Assembly: GCF_014230465.1 (NCBI RefSeq)
Contig: NZ_JAAXCY010000002.1
Location: 631,786 to 695,785, forward strand
Source of the DNA: Pseudomonas cremoris
GTDB lineage: Bacteria; Pseudomonadota; Gammaproteobacteria; Pseudomonadales; Pseudomonadaceae
Length of the DNA: 64,000 nucleotides
Direction of reading: 5' to 3'
Part shown: piece after piece, positions 34,308 through 43,295 of the stretch
Layout: every line of letters begins with the position of its first letter
Position numbering within the stretch: the first letter of the stretch is position 1
Notes under the pieces: model-generated
What the model was told of the DNA's origin: nothing
Seen by the model: only the letters and a program-made list of their open reading frames with translations
Database searches by the model: none
Translations under genes and position numbers: made by a program

Positions 34308-34741
34308 AGTGTCGCCGCCTCAAAGGCGCGCAACACCCGCAAGGCGGCCGCCATATCGTCGGGAGCGATATCCGCCAGCACTTCTTTGCGCAGGCGTACC
34401 AATTGCACTTCCACCGCTTGCACCAGCTCACGGCCACGCTCGGTAAGGCTCAGTGCCTTGGCGCGACGGTCGTGGATATCTTCGGTGCGGCACACATAGC
34501 CGCCGTTGCACAACTGGTCGAGCAGACGCACCAGCGACGGGCTTTCCATCCCGGAAGCCTGGGCGACCTTGACCTGGTGCACACCGTCGCCCAACCGGCC
34601 GATCATCAAGAGCGGCACGGCGCAGGCTTCGGAAATACCGTAGCTCACCAGCGTGGTCTGGCAGATTTTGCGCCAATTACGGGCGCCCACCACCATGCTA
34701 CTGCTGAGGCTCATCTGGAGTTGTTCGAGGGATTGAGGCAC
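34304..34741 (-). CDS. MarR-family transcriptional regulator
   Basis: A 145-residue winged helix protein. The recognition region is seen in VSYGISEACAVPLLMIGRLG, QASGMESPSLVRLLDQLCNG and the wing GYVCRTEDIHDRRAKALSLT. It is the first gene of the efflux operon and overlaps the FUSC gene by 4 bases. It probably represses its own operon and is released by a pump substrate, the usual MarR arrangement; that is inference. The short region upstream holds ATTGATAGTTAGCAAACTAA near 34757-34776, a loose AT-rich palindrome that could be its operator. Confidence 0.9.
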   Translation of the reverse strand: MPQSLEQLQMSLSSSMVVGARNWRKICQTTLVSYGISEACAVPLLMIGRLGDGVHQVKVAQASGMESPSLVRLLDQLCNGGYVCRTEDIHDRRAKALSLTERGRELVQAVEVQLVRLRKEVLADIAPDDMAAALRVLRAFEAATL

Positions 34742-34751
34742 TGGATTGTTC

Positions 34752-34782
34752 GCATACAGTTAGTTTGCTAACTATCAATATG
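34752..34782 (-). promoter_or_regulatory. Possible MarR operator and promoter of the efflux operon
   Basis: The stretch TTAGTTTGCTAACTATCAAT at 34759-34778 contains an imperfect AT-rich inverted repeat, TTAG-TTTG-CTAA, within 40 bases of the marR start. MarR proteins bind such short dyads over their own promoters. The assignment is by position and symmetry only. Confidence 0.4.
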
Positions 34783-34884
34783 GTGGATGGAACTGAAGCC
34801 GTCAAGTTTTGATACAAATTGGTGATGGATGGTGGGAGGGTGTTGGGTAAGTAAAGCGGGTTAAGCAATTGCTGCAACACAGGG

Positions 34885-35021
34885 TTGTGGTGAGCGGGCT
34901 TGCCCCGCGCTGGGCGGCGAAGCGGCCCCAAAACAAGGGACCTGGGTTGCACGTGGAAAAATGGATTGGCCGGATCAGGGCCGCTTCGCAGCCCAGCGCG
35001 GGGCAAGCCCGCTCACTACAA
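34885..35021. repeat. REPIN: paired REP repeats in opposite orientation
   Basis: The arm 34885-34929 (TTGTGGTGAGCGGGCTTGCC, then CCGCGCTGGGCGGCGAAGCG) is nearly the reverse complement of 34978-35021 (CCGCTTCGCAGCCCAGCGCG, then GGGCAAGCCCGCTCACTACA). About 48 bases lie between. It occupies most of the gap between the efflux operon and the RelE gene, and no gene is seen there. It shares its core with the repeat at 7704. Confidence 0.75.
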
Positions 35022-35080
35022 GAATGTGGCCGCCGTCTGTACCGGGCGAACCCTTTTCCACATCGAAGTCGGTGTTGGCT

Positions 35081-35362
35081 TCAGCGCTTTTCGGCACGGT
35101 CATAAACATCTCTTCTTTCACGCTTGCCCACCGCAACGACCGACACTACCACTCGCGCCTCGATCACCTGATAAACCAGGCGGTACCCCGAAGCTTTAAG
35201 TTTGATCTTGTAACAGTCAGGCATGCCATGCAGTGCATCGGATGGGACGCGCGGCAACATAAGTCGCTCCGCCAACTTCTTTTTAAACTGCTCGCGCAAC
35301 GTGTGTCCAAGCTTGTCCCACTCTTTGCGAGCGGAAGGAAGGAATTCGAGGTTATAGGTCAT
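35081..35362 (-). CDS. RelE/ParE-family toxin
   Basis: A 93-residue basic protein with the RelE fold pattern: MTYNLEFLPSARKEWDKLG, then LPRVPSDALHGMPDCYKIKL, then KASGYRLVYQVIEARVVVSV and VAVGKRERRDVYDRAEKR. RelE toxins cut mRNA at the ribosome. It lies downstream of, and overlaps by 11 bases, a Phd/YefM-type antitoxin gene. Active-site-like Lys, Arg and Tyr residues near the C terminus are all present, so the toxin looks intact. Confidence 0.9.
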   Translation of the reverse strand: MTYNLEFLPSARKEWDKLGHTLREQFKKKLAERLMLPRVPSDALHGMPDCYKIKLKASGYRLVYQVIEARVVVSVVAVGKRERRDVYDRAEKR

Positions 35363-35597
35363 CCAAGCTTACCGGGACAGGCGTCTCGTGGCTCCGCGAG
35401 CGGATAAGCTCAGCCAACTCCAGGTCATCCAACCTTTCCACCATCGCTTCGAATACGTGCGCCGGGACCATATAGCCCATCACCCGGTTATGATTAAGCA
35501 CAGCTACAGGTCCACCATGAGCGCCACTCATCACTGCAGAAGGGTTTTTTTTCAATTCGGAAACGCTGACGGCCATATCGGCCAAAACATTTTGCAT
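35352..35597 (-). CDS. Phd/YefM-type antitoxin (RelB-like)
   Basis: An 81-residue protein with the Phd/YefM N-terminal DNA-binding pattern: MAVSVSELKKNPSAVMSGAH, then GPVAVLNHNRVMGYMVPAHV. An acidic C terminus (LDDLELAELIRSRSHETPVP) should wrap and neutralise the RelE toxin encoded next. It should also repress the operon by binding the inverted repeat just upstream. Confidence 0.9.
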   Translation of the reverse strand: MQNVLADMAVSVSELKKNPSAVMSGAHGGPVAVLNHNRVMGYMVPAHVFEAMVERLDDLELAELIRSRSHETPVPVSLDDL

Positions 35598-35600
35598 GAT

Positions 35601-35622
35601 AAAGACCTCAATTAAGGTCTTT
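35601..35622. promoter_or_regulatory. Operator of the toxin-antitoxin operon
   Basis: AAAGACCT (35601-35608) and AGGTCTTT (35615-35622) form a perfect 8-bp inverted repeat with a 6-base spacer, ending 4 bases before the antitoxin start. On the minus strand it includes the likely ribosome binding site (GAGGTC). Binding or folding here could affect translation as well as transcription. Confidence 0.65.
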
Positions 35623-35665
35623 ATTCTGGTCTATTTTTGCTCGGAGAAGCAACTTGCAATGCGTG

Positions 35666-35911
35666 TTACACCCTCCGCCCCTTCCTCAACAACACATCCA
35701 ACTCATCCACCACCTCCGCCCAATCCGCGTCCACCAGAATTTGCTCTCGCAAAAATGCCTTTTGGCTATCGGTCCAGAAAAATGCGTCGGGGAGCAGAAG
35801 GTCCGCCTTAAGCGGTGAATGAACCGCCACAAACTTATCAATACTCACCGGGTCATCCGGCAAACCCAGCTGTTTGAAGAGTGACGGCAAGCTGTGCACT
35901 GGCGGTTCCAT
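35666..35911 (-). CDS. DUF2789 protein
   Basis: An 81-residue soluble protein with the DUF2789 pattern: MEPPVHSLPSLFKQLGLPDD, ISIDKFVA-like SIDKFVAVHSPL, DAFFWTDSQKAFLREQI and DADWAEVVDELDVLLRK. The family is small, mostly found in Pseudomonas and relatives, and has no known function. It is alone on this strand between the toxin-antitoxin pair and the glycosyltransferase. Confidence 0.8.
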   Translation of the reverse strand: MEPPVHSLPSLFKQLGLPDDPVSIDKFVAVHSPLKADLLLPDAFFWTDSQKAFLREQILVDADWAEVVDELDVLLRKGRRV

Positions 35912-35945
35912 GGCGGGCTCCTGTTGAGGGGTGGTCTAACCGAGT

Positions 35946-37544
35946 CTAGCGGCAGCCCTCGGGTTGCGCCGACGCAACGTTGCACAGCACAAACAACCGC
36001 GCCCGCGCACCGCCGCCGTCCTGGCGGCCGAGTTCGCGCCAGCCGTCGGGCAGCGGCGCAAAATCATCCGGCGCTTCGTTGCTGCTGATCAGCCACACAC
36101 GCCGGGTTTCAGCAGGCAATGCCGACAGACGGTCAAGGTAGATGCGCCCGCCGTCCTGGTCCACTAGGGTGCCGAACCCGTAGGCGTTTGGCCGGGTCGG
36201 TGTGCCGTCGGGCTTGGGCGGGGTGTAGAGCTGCAGCTGGGCATCGGTCTGGTCGTAATAGACATAGCTGAGGTACCACATCATGTCGCTGAGGACGATG
36301 CGGTCGTCTTCCTGGTAATTGCGATTGACGAACTCCACGGGCACGTTGAACTGGTCGTGCTCGTCGACGGTGAAGTTGTTCTTCAACCCCACCAGTTCCA
36401 CCCCGACAAACAGCACGAACAACCCCGCCCCCAACAACGACAGGCGTGATGGCAGGCGGTCGATGGCCAGGGCGATGATGATCGGCAAACTCAACGCATA
36501 CACCGTCAGGTAGCGTTCGATAAACACCGGGGAAATAAACGACACCGCGTATACCAGCAGCAGCGGTAGCAGGAAAAACAACGCCAGCAGGCAGGCCGGA
36601 CGGTAGCGCTCGCGGTCCTGCCAGGCGGTGGCGATCACGATCCCGACCAGCAACAACGGGAACAACCAGAACAGCGGCTGCCAGAAGCCAATGCCTTCGT
36701 CCTGGAGTACGAACTGCCAGACCATCGACGGGACGGAGAACAGGTTGACCGGGTCTTCCCATCCAATGTCACCGCCCACCTTGAGCTGTTCGACGTGTTG
36801 CACCAAGTCCAGCAGGTTCGGCAACCAGGGCAGGTACAGCAACACAATCAAGGCATTTGCCACCCACCATGCCGGGCGCGCCAGCAAGCGCTCGCCTCGC
36901 GGCTGGGCGCCATACAACGTCCCCAAGTAAGCCCAGTGCACCAGCACGCACAGCGCAGTGAAGTAGTGGGTATAGAAACCGGCGCTCATCAGCACCACAT
37001 ACGCCGCCAGATAACGTGTGCGCTCCGGCGAACGCACCCAATACACCAGCGCCAGCGTGGCGCCCAGCAGCCATACGCCCAGCAGCGAATACATCCGCAC
37101 TTCCTGGCTGTAGCGCACGGCAGTCGGCAGCAGCGCCAGCAGGATTCCCGCCAGCACCGCGGCGCGGCGGGTGGACAACTGCCGCGCCAGCCAGATACCC
37201 AGGCCCACGGCGGCGACACCGGGGATTGCACTCATGCTGCGAATCGACCAGATGCTGTCACCGAACAGCTCGATCCAGCCCCGCAGCAAGAAAAAATACA
37301 ACGGCGGATGCACATCGTGCGCGGCGTGAAACCACAGGTCAGTCGCGGCGTATTCGCTAAGCAACAGGCTTGACCCTTCGTCGCCCCAGATCGCCGCCGA
37401 CGTCAGCCCGTAAAAACGCAGGGCCATGGCCAGCGCCAAAATGGGTACCCACCAAAGACGACTGATCCAACCGGCACCTTCCCAGGTCCCCGTAAGGCGA
37501 TTGAATGCGGGCAAGGCCCCAACCTTTTCATCTTGCTCTACCAC
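35946..37544 (-). CDS. Family 39 (ArnT/PMT-like) membrane glycosyltransferase
   Basis: Numbered from a GTG at 37544 (532 residues), the protein has the family 39 start: membrane segment VPILALAMALRFYGL, then IWGDEGSSLLLSEYAATDLW with the catalytic-type acidic pair, and FHAAHDVHPPLYFFLLRGW. About ten further membrane segments follow, with a periplasmic C-terminal domain (VDEHDQFNVPVEFVNRNYQE to LPDGWRELGR). Enzymes of this type move a sugar from a polyprenyl phosphate donor to lipid, glycan or protein on the periplasmic side. The acceptor is unknown. The start is uncertain; the frame stays open from a GTG at 37619. Confidence 0.8.
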   Translation of the reverse strand: MVEQDEKVGALPAFNRLTGTWEGAGWISRLWWVPILALAMALRFYGLTSAAIWGDEGSSLLLSEYAATDLWFHAAHDVHPPLYFFLLRGWIELFGDSIWSIRSMSAIPGVAAVGLGIWLARQLSTRRAAVLAGILLALLPTAVRYSQEVRMYSLLGVWLLGATLALVYWVRSPERTRYLAAYVVLMSAGFYTHYFTALCVLVHWAYLGTLYGAQPRGERLLARPAWWVANALIVLLYLPWLPNLLDLVQHVEQLKVGGDIGWEDPVNLFSVPSMVWQFVLQDEGIGFWQPLFWLFPLLLVGIVIATAWQDRERYRPACLLALFFLLPLLLVYAVSFISPVFIERYLTVYALSLPIIIALAIDRLPSRLSLLGAGLFVLFVGVELVGLKNNFTVDEHDQFNVPVEFVNRNYQEDDRIVLSDMMWYLSYVYYDQTDAQLQLYTPPKPDGTPTRPNAYGFGTLVDQDGGRIYLDRLSALPAETRRVWLISSNEAPDDFAPLPDGWRELGRQDGGGARARLFVLCNVASAQPEGCR

Positions 37545-37749
37545 AGACCTTCGCACCTCGATTCCCCTACCCTTGCCCTTTTGGCCGGCAAATATTGCCC
37601 ATGCATCAATAACCGCCACTCTAGGACAAAAGCCCCGGATTCGCTGCTTGAATCGGATGAATCTTCTATTTGTGTGGGGCTTTACCGAAGCAATAGTAGG
37701 AACAAGCTATGATTGGCACCTTTCAAGGACTCAGGATCAAGGACTCGTC

Positions 37750-39921
37750 ATGCGTATCGGTTTTCTGTCACCCCTGGCGCTGGCACTGCTTGCCGGCGTC
37801 TCTCTCCAAGCCCAGGCCAGCGGCGACGATTCGTGCTACCCCGACTGGCGGGTCGCGCGTGACAGCCTTGATGCCTGCAGCAACCTGCCTTTCCTGAGCC
37901 CCGGCAATGACAGTCGGGTCAACCTGCGCTTACTGCTGGCCGACAAGAAAACCAAACCGCTAACGCCCGACGCCTTGAACGACGATGACTTGGCCCAGGG
38001 TTTCGGCCCGGTGCCGTTTCCGGTGTATCGCCTGACACCTCGTACAGACGCGAGCGCCGAGCCCGATACCAAACCCGACGATTCACGCACCGCCGAACTC
38101 GACACGTTGCTCGAACCGTTGGGCCTCAAGCGTGAAGAATATAAAACCGCCGGCGCGGCCTTCCTCAACGGCGAAGGCAGCCGCTGCCGCAGTAACGATG
38201 ACGACAGTGCCACGGCGTTTATCAGCCAAGTGATCAAAGCCGACATGCCCGCCGCCGAGCGGACCTCACTGGCCAAGGCGCGCCTGCAACTGCTCGCCAC
38301 TTGCGAGTGGGAGGGCCCGGTGTTGGCCGACCCGCAGCAGATCCAGTCCGCCGACGGCCAGCTATTTCGCACCTACCTGCAGGCCGCCGCCGACTTCTAT
38401 AGCGGGCGCTTTGCCGAGGCTGAGTCTGGTTTTATGGCCCTCGCCAGCGCCAGCTCACCGTGGCTGAAAGAAACCGCGCTGTACATGACCGCACGCACGG
38501 CGCTGAACCAGGCCCAGGCCAATACGTATGACGAGTACGGGGTGCCCCACCTCGACCGCGTGGACAAGGCCGCGCTGGCAAAGGCCGAGCAAGGCTTTGA
38601 CGCCTACGTAAAGGCTTATCCACAGGGCGCATATAGCGCTTCCGCACGCGGCCTGTTGCGGCGGGTGTATTGGCTGGCGGACGACAACAACAAGCTCGCC
38701 GCAGCGTTAGCCTGGGAACTGACCCAAGCGACTGACACGCAGCGCAATGTGACCGTGGATGAGCTGGTGACAGAGGCTGACAACAAACTGCTCATGGTCA
38801 CCCGCGACACCGTCAACACGCCGATGATGCAACTGGTCAGCGACCTGATGATGATGCGTGCCCACACCCCGCCGACCCTGAGTCGCGAAGACCTCGACAA
38901 ACAAAAAGCGGTGTTTGCCAACAAGCCCGCGCTCTACGACTACCTGCTCGCGACCTACGCACTCTACGTTGAGCACCAGCCGGACAGTGCCCTGAAGCGC
39001 TTGCCCCAGGAGGTGCCATCGAACCTGGACTATTTCGCCTTCAGCCAACAGACCCTGCGCGCACTGGCCCTGGAAGACAAAAAAGACTGGCAAGGCGCCC
39101 AAGCGCTATGGCTGAAACTGCTGCCTCTGGCCAAGTTGCCATTGCAGCGTGACCAGCTGGAACTGGCCCTGGCCATGAACTACGAACGCAGCGGCCAGTT
39201 GGCCAAGGTGTTCGCGGCCGACTCGCCGATCAGTGCCAAGCAAGTTCGCTACATCCTGCTGCGCAGCGTTGCCGGCCCCGAGTTGCTGCGCCAGCAGATC
39301 GCCCAGGCCAGCGACCCGTTGGAGCGCGAGACCGCACAGTTCGTGTTGCTCTACAAAAACCTGCTGCGCGGCCAGTTCGCCACCTTCCTCGACGACCTCA
39401 AGCAACTGCCGACACCAGCCCCAGAGGACAAGCTCGGTACCAGCCTGGGCTATGTCTACAGCGCCAGCCAGACCTTGAAGCTGTTCCAGTGGAACGGTGA
39501 CAAAGCCGAGTCCGGTTACGCCTGTCCAAGCATCGCGCAAACCGCAGCGACCTTGCAGGGCGACGCAAAAAACCCGCAAGGCCTGAACTGCCTCGGTGAG
39601 TTCATCCTGCGCAACAACCTGGACGGCATGCCTCTGGAACAGGCCCGCGCCGCCGGCAGCCTGGGGAGCACCGCCTCGGACTTCAAGGGTGAAACCTTCT
39701 CGCGACTCGAAGGCTACAAGCGTGTGATCGCCGACGCCAAGGCGCCGAAAAACGAAAAGGCGTATGCCCTGTTCCGCGCCATCAACTGCTACGCACCCGC
39801 CGGCTACAACAGCTGCGGCGGCCAGGACGTAACACCGGCCGTGCGCAAGGCCTGGTTCCGCCAGTTGAAAAGCAGCTTTGCCGACACCCAGTGGGGCAAA
39901 TCCCTGCAGTACTACTGGTGA
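37750..39921 (+). CDS. Secreted or periplasmic protein of unknown function
   Basis: A 723-residue protein with a Sec signal peptide (MRIGFLSPLALALLAGVSLQ, then AQASGDD). The rest is largely helical with TPR-like units (LQAAADFYSGRFAEAESGFM, ALAKAEQGFDAYVKAYPQGA and YSASARGLLRRVYWLADDN). Paired cysteines (CYPDWRVARDSLDAC near the start, and CPSIAQTAATLQG and CLGEFIL late) fit the periplasm. AAGGA lies 7 bases before the ATG. The next gene overlaps its stop. I do not know a named family, although the layout resembles outer-membrane assembly-type TPR proteins. Confidence 0.75.
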   Translation: MRIGFLSPLALALLAGVSLQAQASGDDSCYPDWRVARDSLDACSNLPFLSPGNDSRVNLRLLLADKKTKPLTPDALNDDDLAQGFGPVPFPVYRLTPRTDASAEPDTKPDDSRTAELDTLLEPLGLKREEYKTAGAAFLNGEGSRCRSNDDDSATAFISQVIKADMPAAERTSLAKARLQLLATCEWEGPVLADPQQIQSADGQLFRTYLQAAADFYSGRFAEAESGFMALASASSPWLKETALYMTARTALNQAQANTYDEYGVPHLDRVDKAALAKAEQGFDAYVKAYPQGAYSASARGLLRRVYWLADDNNKLAAALAWELTQATDTQRNVTVDELVTEADNKLLMVTRDTVNTPMMQLVSDLMMMRAHTPPTLSREDLDKQKAVFANKPALYDYLLATYALYVEHQPDSALKRLPQEVPSNLDYFAFSQQTLRALALEDKKDWQGAQALWLKLLPLAKLPLQRDQLELALAMNYERSGQLAKVFAADSPISAKQVRYILLRSVAGPELLRQQIAQASDPLERETAQFVLLYKNLLRGQFATFLDDLKQLPTPAPEDKLGTSLGYVYSASQTLKLFQWNGDKAESGYACPSIAQTAATLQGDAKNPQGLNCLGEFILRNNLDGMPLEQARAAGSLGSTASDFKGETFSRLEGYKRVIADAKAPKNEKAYALFRAINCYAPAGYNSCGGQDVTPAVRKAWFRQLKSSFADTQWGKSLQYYW

Positions 39922-40622
39922 AGTCGCTGTGGCTTGGCTTGCTGTTGCTGGCGAGCCCGGCCTTCGGCGCGGTCGACGCCCGGGACTATGACGCCTTCTG
40001 GCTGTGGAGCGGCGTCACCCCTCAGCCAGTACTCAAGCAGGCCAAGACGCTGTACATCCTCCAGGGCCAGATCAATTCCACCCGCCGCGCGCCCCAACGC
40101 GGCGTGCAAATGATCGCCCAGGGCATGAGCGTGCCACGCATCACCAAAGGCGAGGTCTGGGTGGTGTACCGCGCCCACACCCTGCACTGGCCCGAACCGG
40201 TCTACACCCAGCTGCTTGGCCAAGTACAGCGCTGGCGCGATGCGGGTAACCCGGTAGTCGGGGTCCAGATCGACTTCGACGCCCGCACCCAATACCTGCA
40301 CGAATACGCCGACTTCCTGCGCGACCTGCGCCAACGCCTGCCTTCTGATCTGCGCCTGAGCATCACCGGCCTGATGGACTGGAGCAGCAACGCCGACCCC
40401 GCGGCCATTGCCCAGCTCAAAGGCGTGGTAGATGAAGTGGTGGTGCAGACTTATCAGGGACGGCACAGCATCCCGGATTACGCAGCGTATTTGCCGCGCC
40501 TGAACCGGATGGGGTTGCCGTTCAAGGTGGGGTTGATCCAGGGCGGGGAGTGGGAGGCACCGGGGTATTTGAAGGGGAATGAGTGGTTTCGGGGGTATGT
40601 GGTTTTTCTGCAAAACCCTTAG
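39918..40622 (+). CDS. DUF3142 protein
   Basis: A 234-residue protein with a signal peptide (VKSLWLGLLLLASPAFGAVD). Features of DUF3142, which looks like a TIM-barrel glycosidase relative, include YDAFWLWSGVTPQPVL, WVVYRAHTLHW, VVGVQIDFDARTQYLHEYAD, LRLSITGLMDWSS and DEVVVQTYQGRHSI. The GTG at 39918 overlaps the stop of the preceding gene as GTGA and begins the signal peptide; a GTG at 39891 would add 9 residues. The pair is probably translationally coupled. Confidence 0.8.
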   Translation: MKSLWLGLLLLASPAFGAVDARDYDAFWLWSGVTPQPVLKQAKTLYILQGQINSTRRAPQRGVQMIAQGMSVPRITKGEVWVVYRAHTLHWPEPVYTQLLGQVQRWRDAGNPVVGVQIDFDARTQYLHEYADFLRDLRQRLPSDLRLSITGLMDWSSNADPAAIAQLKGVVDEVVVQTYQGRHSIPDYAAYLPRLNRMGLPFKVGLIQGGEWEAPGYLKGNEWFRGYVVFLQNP

Positions 40623-40752
40623 CGCCCATGTGCCCCCGCTCACTACACGATTATCCATGGGGAATGTCGGAAGGTTCGCCTTTTAAAGACAGGCACTTCC
40701 CTAACGTGTTTTGCAGGCTGGTGCCCTTGGGCCAAGCCATCTGAGTTGAGCA

Positions 40753-42225
40753 TCACATCCCAGGTCGATACCACTCTGGTGGTTGAAGCGCAGTTTGCAA
40801 CGGATACACCGATTCCCAACCCCCACCCAGTGCTTTGTACAGCCCAACCATGGCCAGCGAAACACCTGTGGAGCTCTCCACCCACTGCTCCTGCGTGGCC
40901 AATAGCGCACTTTGCACGGTGAGCACGTTGACGAAATCCACCACGCCTTCGACGTACTGATGCTGCGCCGTCGCCAGGGCGATCTGGTTCTGGCGCACGG
41001 CTTCGGCGAGGCTGTCGCGGCGCAGTTGGCTGGCATTGTAGCGGGTCAGTTGGTCGTCGATTTCATGCCAGGCACGCAGCACGGTTTGCTGATAGGCCAA
41101 GGCCGCTTCCTGTTGCTGGGCTTCGCGCAGGTTCAACATGCCTTGCAAGCGCCCGCCATTGAACAGCGGCAGGCTGAATTGCGGGCCGAAGGCAAAGGCT
41201 CGGGAGCCCCACGAGCCGAAGTCCGACAGTTGCATGGCTTGGGAACCCAGGCTGCCCGACAGGGTGATGCGTGGGTAGAAGTCGCCCTTGGCCACGCCGA
41301 TGCTGGCGGTGGCTGCATGCAAACGGGCTTCGGCCTGGCGAATGTCCGGGCGGCGCTCAGCCAACTCGGATGGCAGACCAATGGCGACTTGGCGCTGGGT
41401 CTGCGGTACTGCGGCGTCTTTGGACAGTTGCGCGTGCAGGGCTTGCGGCGGCTCGCCCATCAGCAGGCTCAGGGCATTGATCAACTGGTCTTGGCGCTGC
41501 TGTAAGTCTGGCAGGCGCGCTTCGATGGCGGCGACCTGGGCGGCGGCTTCGGCCACATCCAGGTCCGTTGCCACGCCGTCGGCCAGGCGCAGTTGCGAGA
41601 GCTTGAGGCTGTGGCGCGCGACGTCGAGGTTTTGCTCGGTGACGGCGCGGGTGTTTTGCACGCCGCGCAGCTGGATGTAGTCCTGGGCGGTTTCGGCCAG
41701 CACTGAAAGCAACACCGCGCGACGGTCGTTTTCGGCGACTTGCAAGGTGGCGTCGGCGGCTTCGGTCTCGCGTTTGACGCGGCCCCAGAAATCCAGCTCC
41801 CAGGAGGCCGAGAAACCCATGTCCCACTGGTTGAAGGCAGAGCGCCCATTGTTGCCGGAGGGATCGCTCAAGCCTTTTGCGCTGTTGCGTTGACGCTGGT
41901 AATCACCCGTGGCGCTGACGTTGGGATAGCGTTCGGCGGTGGTCACCTGGCGCACAGCGCGGCTTTGCTGGAGGCGGCTGCTGGCCAGTTTCAGGTCGAG
42001 GTTGTCGGTAAGCGCACGACGCGTGAGGGCCGACAGTTGCTCGTCGTGGAACACGTCCCACCAACGCTCCTGCAGCGGATCGCTGACCGCACGGCTGGCG
42101 GCTTGCCGGCCTTGGGGCTCACTCCATTGGGTGACTGGCGGGCTTTGAGGCTTCTGGAAGTCTGGGCCGACGGTGCAGGCGCTCAGGCTGATAAGGCTCA
42201 GGGTGAGCCAGGCGACTCGTTTCAT
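40753..42225 (-). CDS. NodT-type outer membrane efflux lipoprotein
   Basis: A 490-residue outer membrane factor (lipoprotein signal LSLISLSAC, Cys17, then TVGPDFQKP). OEP repeats are seen as WWDVFHDEQLSALTRRALTD, ADGVATDLDVAEAAAQVAAI and ERRPDIRQAEARLHAATASI. It forms the outer channel for the EmrAB-type pump encoded just upstream, overlapping the HlyD gene by 4 bases. It is a paralogue of the NodT protein at 29697. Confidence 0.92.
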   Translation of the reverse strand: MKRVAWLTLSLISLSACTVGPDFQKPQSPPVTQWSEPQGRQAASRAVSDPLQERWWDVFHDEQLSALTRRALTDNLDLKLASSRLQQSRAVRQVTTAERYPNVSATGDYQRQRNSAKGLSDPSGNNGRSAFNQWDMGFSASWELDFWGRVKRETEAADATLQVAENDRRAVLLSVLAETAQDYIQLRGVQNTRAVTEQNLDVARHSLKLSQLRLADGVATDLDVAEAAAQVAAIEARLPDLQQRQDQLINALSLLMGEPPQALHAQLSKDAAVPQTQRQVAIGLPSELAERRPDIRQAEARLHAATASIGVAKGDFYPRITLSGSLGSQAMQLSDFGSWGSRAFAFGPQFSLPLFNGGRLQGMLNLREAQQQEAALAYQQTVLRAWHEIDDQLTRYNASQLRRDSLAEAVRQNQIALATAQHQYVEGVVDFVNVLTVQSALLATQEQWVESSTGVSLAMVGLYKALGGGWESVYPLQTALQPPEWYRPGM

Positions 42226-43280
42226 TGCTGGGCCACCTCGCGCTGTTTCGCGACTGGCTGGGTGTCGACGCTGGCTTCCACCGACATACCGACCCGCAGG
42301 CGTTCGGTATGCGCCTGGCCCGGCTCAAGCACAATTTTCACCGGAATACGCTGCACTACCTTGGTGAAGTTACCGGTGGCGTTGTCCGGTTTGACCGAGG
42401 CGAAGGTCACGCCGGTAGCAGGCGCCAGGCTTTCCAGATGGCCGTTGAGCAACTCGCCGTCGAGGCTGTCGACACGCACCTGCACGGCTTGGCCGGCGTG
42501 CATGTGGGACAGTTGGGTTTCCTGGAAGTTGGCCACCACGTACGCCTCCTCCAGCGGTACAACCGCGAGGATCTTGCTACCCGGCGTCACGTACGCGCCA
42601 ACCCGCACCGCGCGCTCGCCGACCATGCCGTCCACCGGCGCGACGATGCGCGTGTAGGACAGTTGATAACTGGCCAATTCCAATGCGGCCTGCGCACGTT
42701 TAAGCCCACCTTCAGCGGCATCGCGCTGGGCCGTGAGGATTTCCACCTGCTTGCGCTCGGCCGCCAGCACCGCCGTGGCATTGGCCAGGCGCGCGGTGGC
42801 CTGGTCGATGCGGGTCTTGGCTTGCTGGGCGTTCTGCACGGTACCCGCGCCGACGCCCGCGAGGTGGTTGTAGCGGTTCAATTCGTGTTCGGCGAAGGCC
42901 ACTTCGGCCCGGTCTGCCGCAACGGTGGCCTGGGCCTGGGCGATCACCGAGCTTTGGCGCTCCAAAGTAGCGGTGGCGTTTTTCAGTTGGGCCTGAGCGA
43001 CGAGGGTGTCGGCGTCGGCAGCCTGGGCGGCGGCGCGAAAATCGCGGTCGTCGATTAGCGCCAGCAGCTGCCCGGCTTTGACACGCTGGTTGTCTTCCAC
43101 CAGCACGTCTTTGATGAAACCGGCCACGCGAGGCGCCACCAGGGTGAAGTCGGCGGCGACGAAGGCGTCGTTGGTGGTCTGGCGCTTGCTGCCAAGCACG
43201 CCCGGCGCGACCAGATACACCAGCACGCCAACGGCAAATACGGCGATAACGGAGACGGCAATTTTATCTTTGCGTTTCAT
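42222..43280 (-). CDS. EmrA-like HlyD-family adaptor
   Basis: A 352-residue periplasmic adaptor starting MKRKDKIAVSVIAVFAVGVL with one membrane anchor. The motifs are TNDAFVAADFTLVAPRVAGF, then IKDVLVEDNQRVKAGQLLAL, a long coiled coil (residues about 80-190) and TRIVAPVDGMVGERAVRVGA. These match EmrA/VceA-type partners of DHA2 transporters. AAAGGA stands 6 bases before the ATG at 43280. Confidence 0.92.
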   Translation of the reverse strand: MKRKDKIAVSVIAVFAVGVLVYLVAPGVLGSKRQTTNDAFVAADFTLVAPRVAGFIKDVLVEDNQRVKAGQLLALIDDRDFRAAAQAADADTLVAQAQLKNATATLERQSSVIAQAQATVAADRAEVAFAEHELNRYNHLAGVGAGTVQNAQQAKTRIDQATARLANATAVLAAERKQVEILTAQRDAAEGGLKRAQAALELASYQLSYTRIVAPVDGMVGERAVRVGAYVTPGSKILAVVPLEEAYVVANFQETQLSHMHAGQAVQVRVDSLDGELLNGHLESLAPATGVTFASVKPDNATGNFTKVVQRIPVKIVLEPGQAHTERLRVGMSVEASVDTQPVAKQREVAQQ

Positions 43281-43295
43281 GAACAGTCCTTTCAA

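Noticed and set aside
32976..34499. A 507-codon plus-strand frame opposite the FUSC and MarR genes
   Set aside because: Antisense shadow rich in His, Gln and Arg. The FUSC frame has clear membrane segments and coupled neighbours.
34885..35021. Could the repeated palindromes be a CRISPR array?
   Set aside because: Only two inverted units with no regular direct repeats or spacers and no cas genes. They fit REP/REPIN elements.
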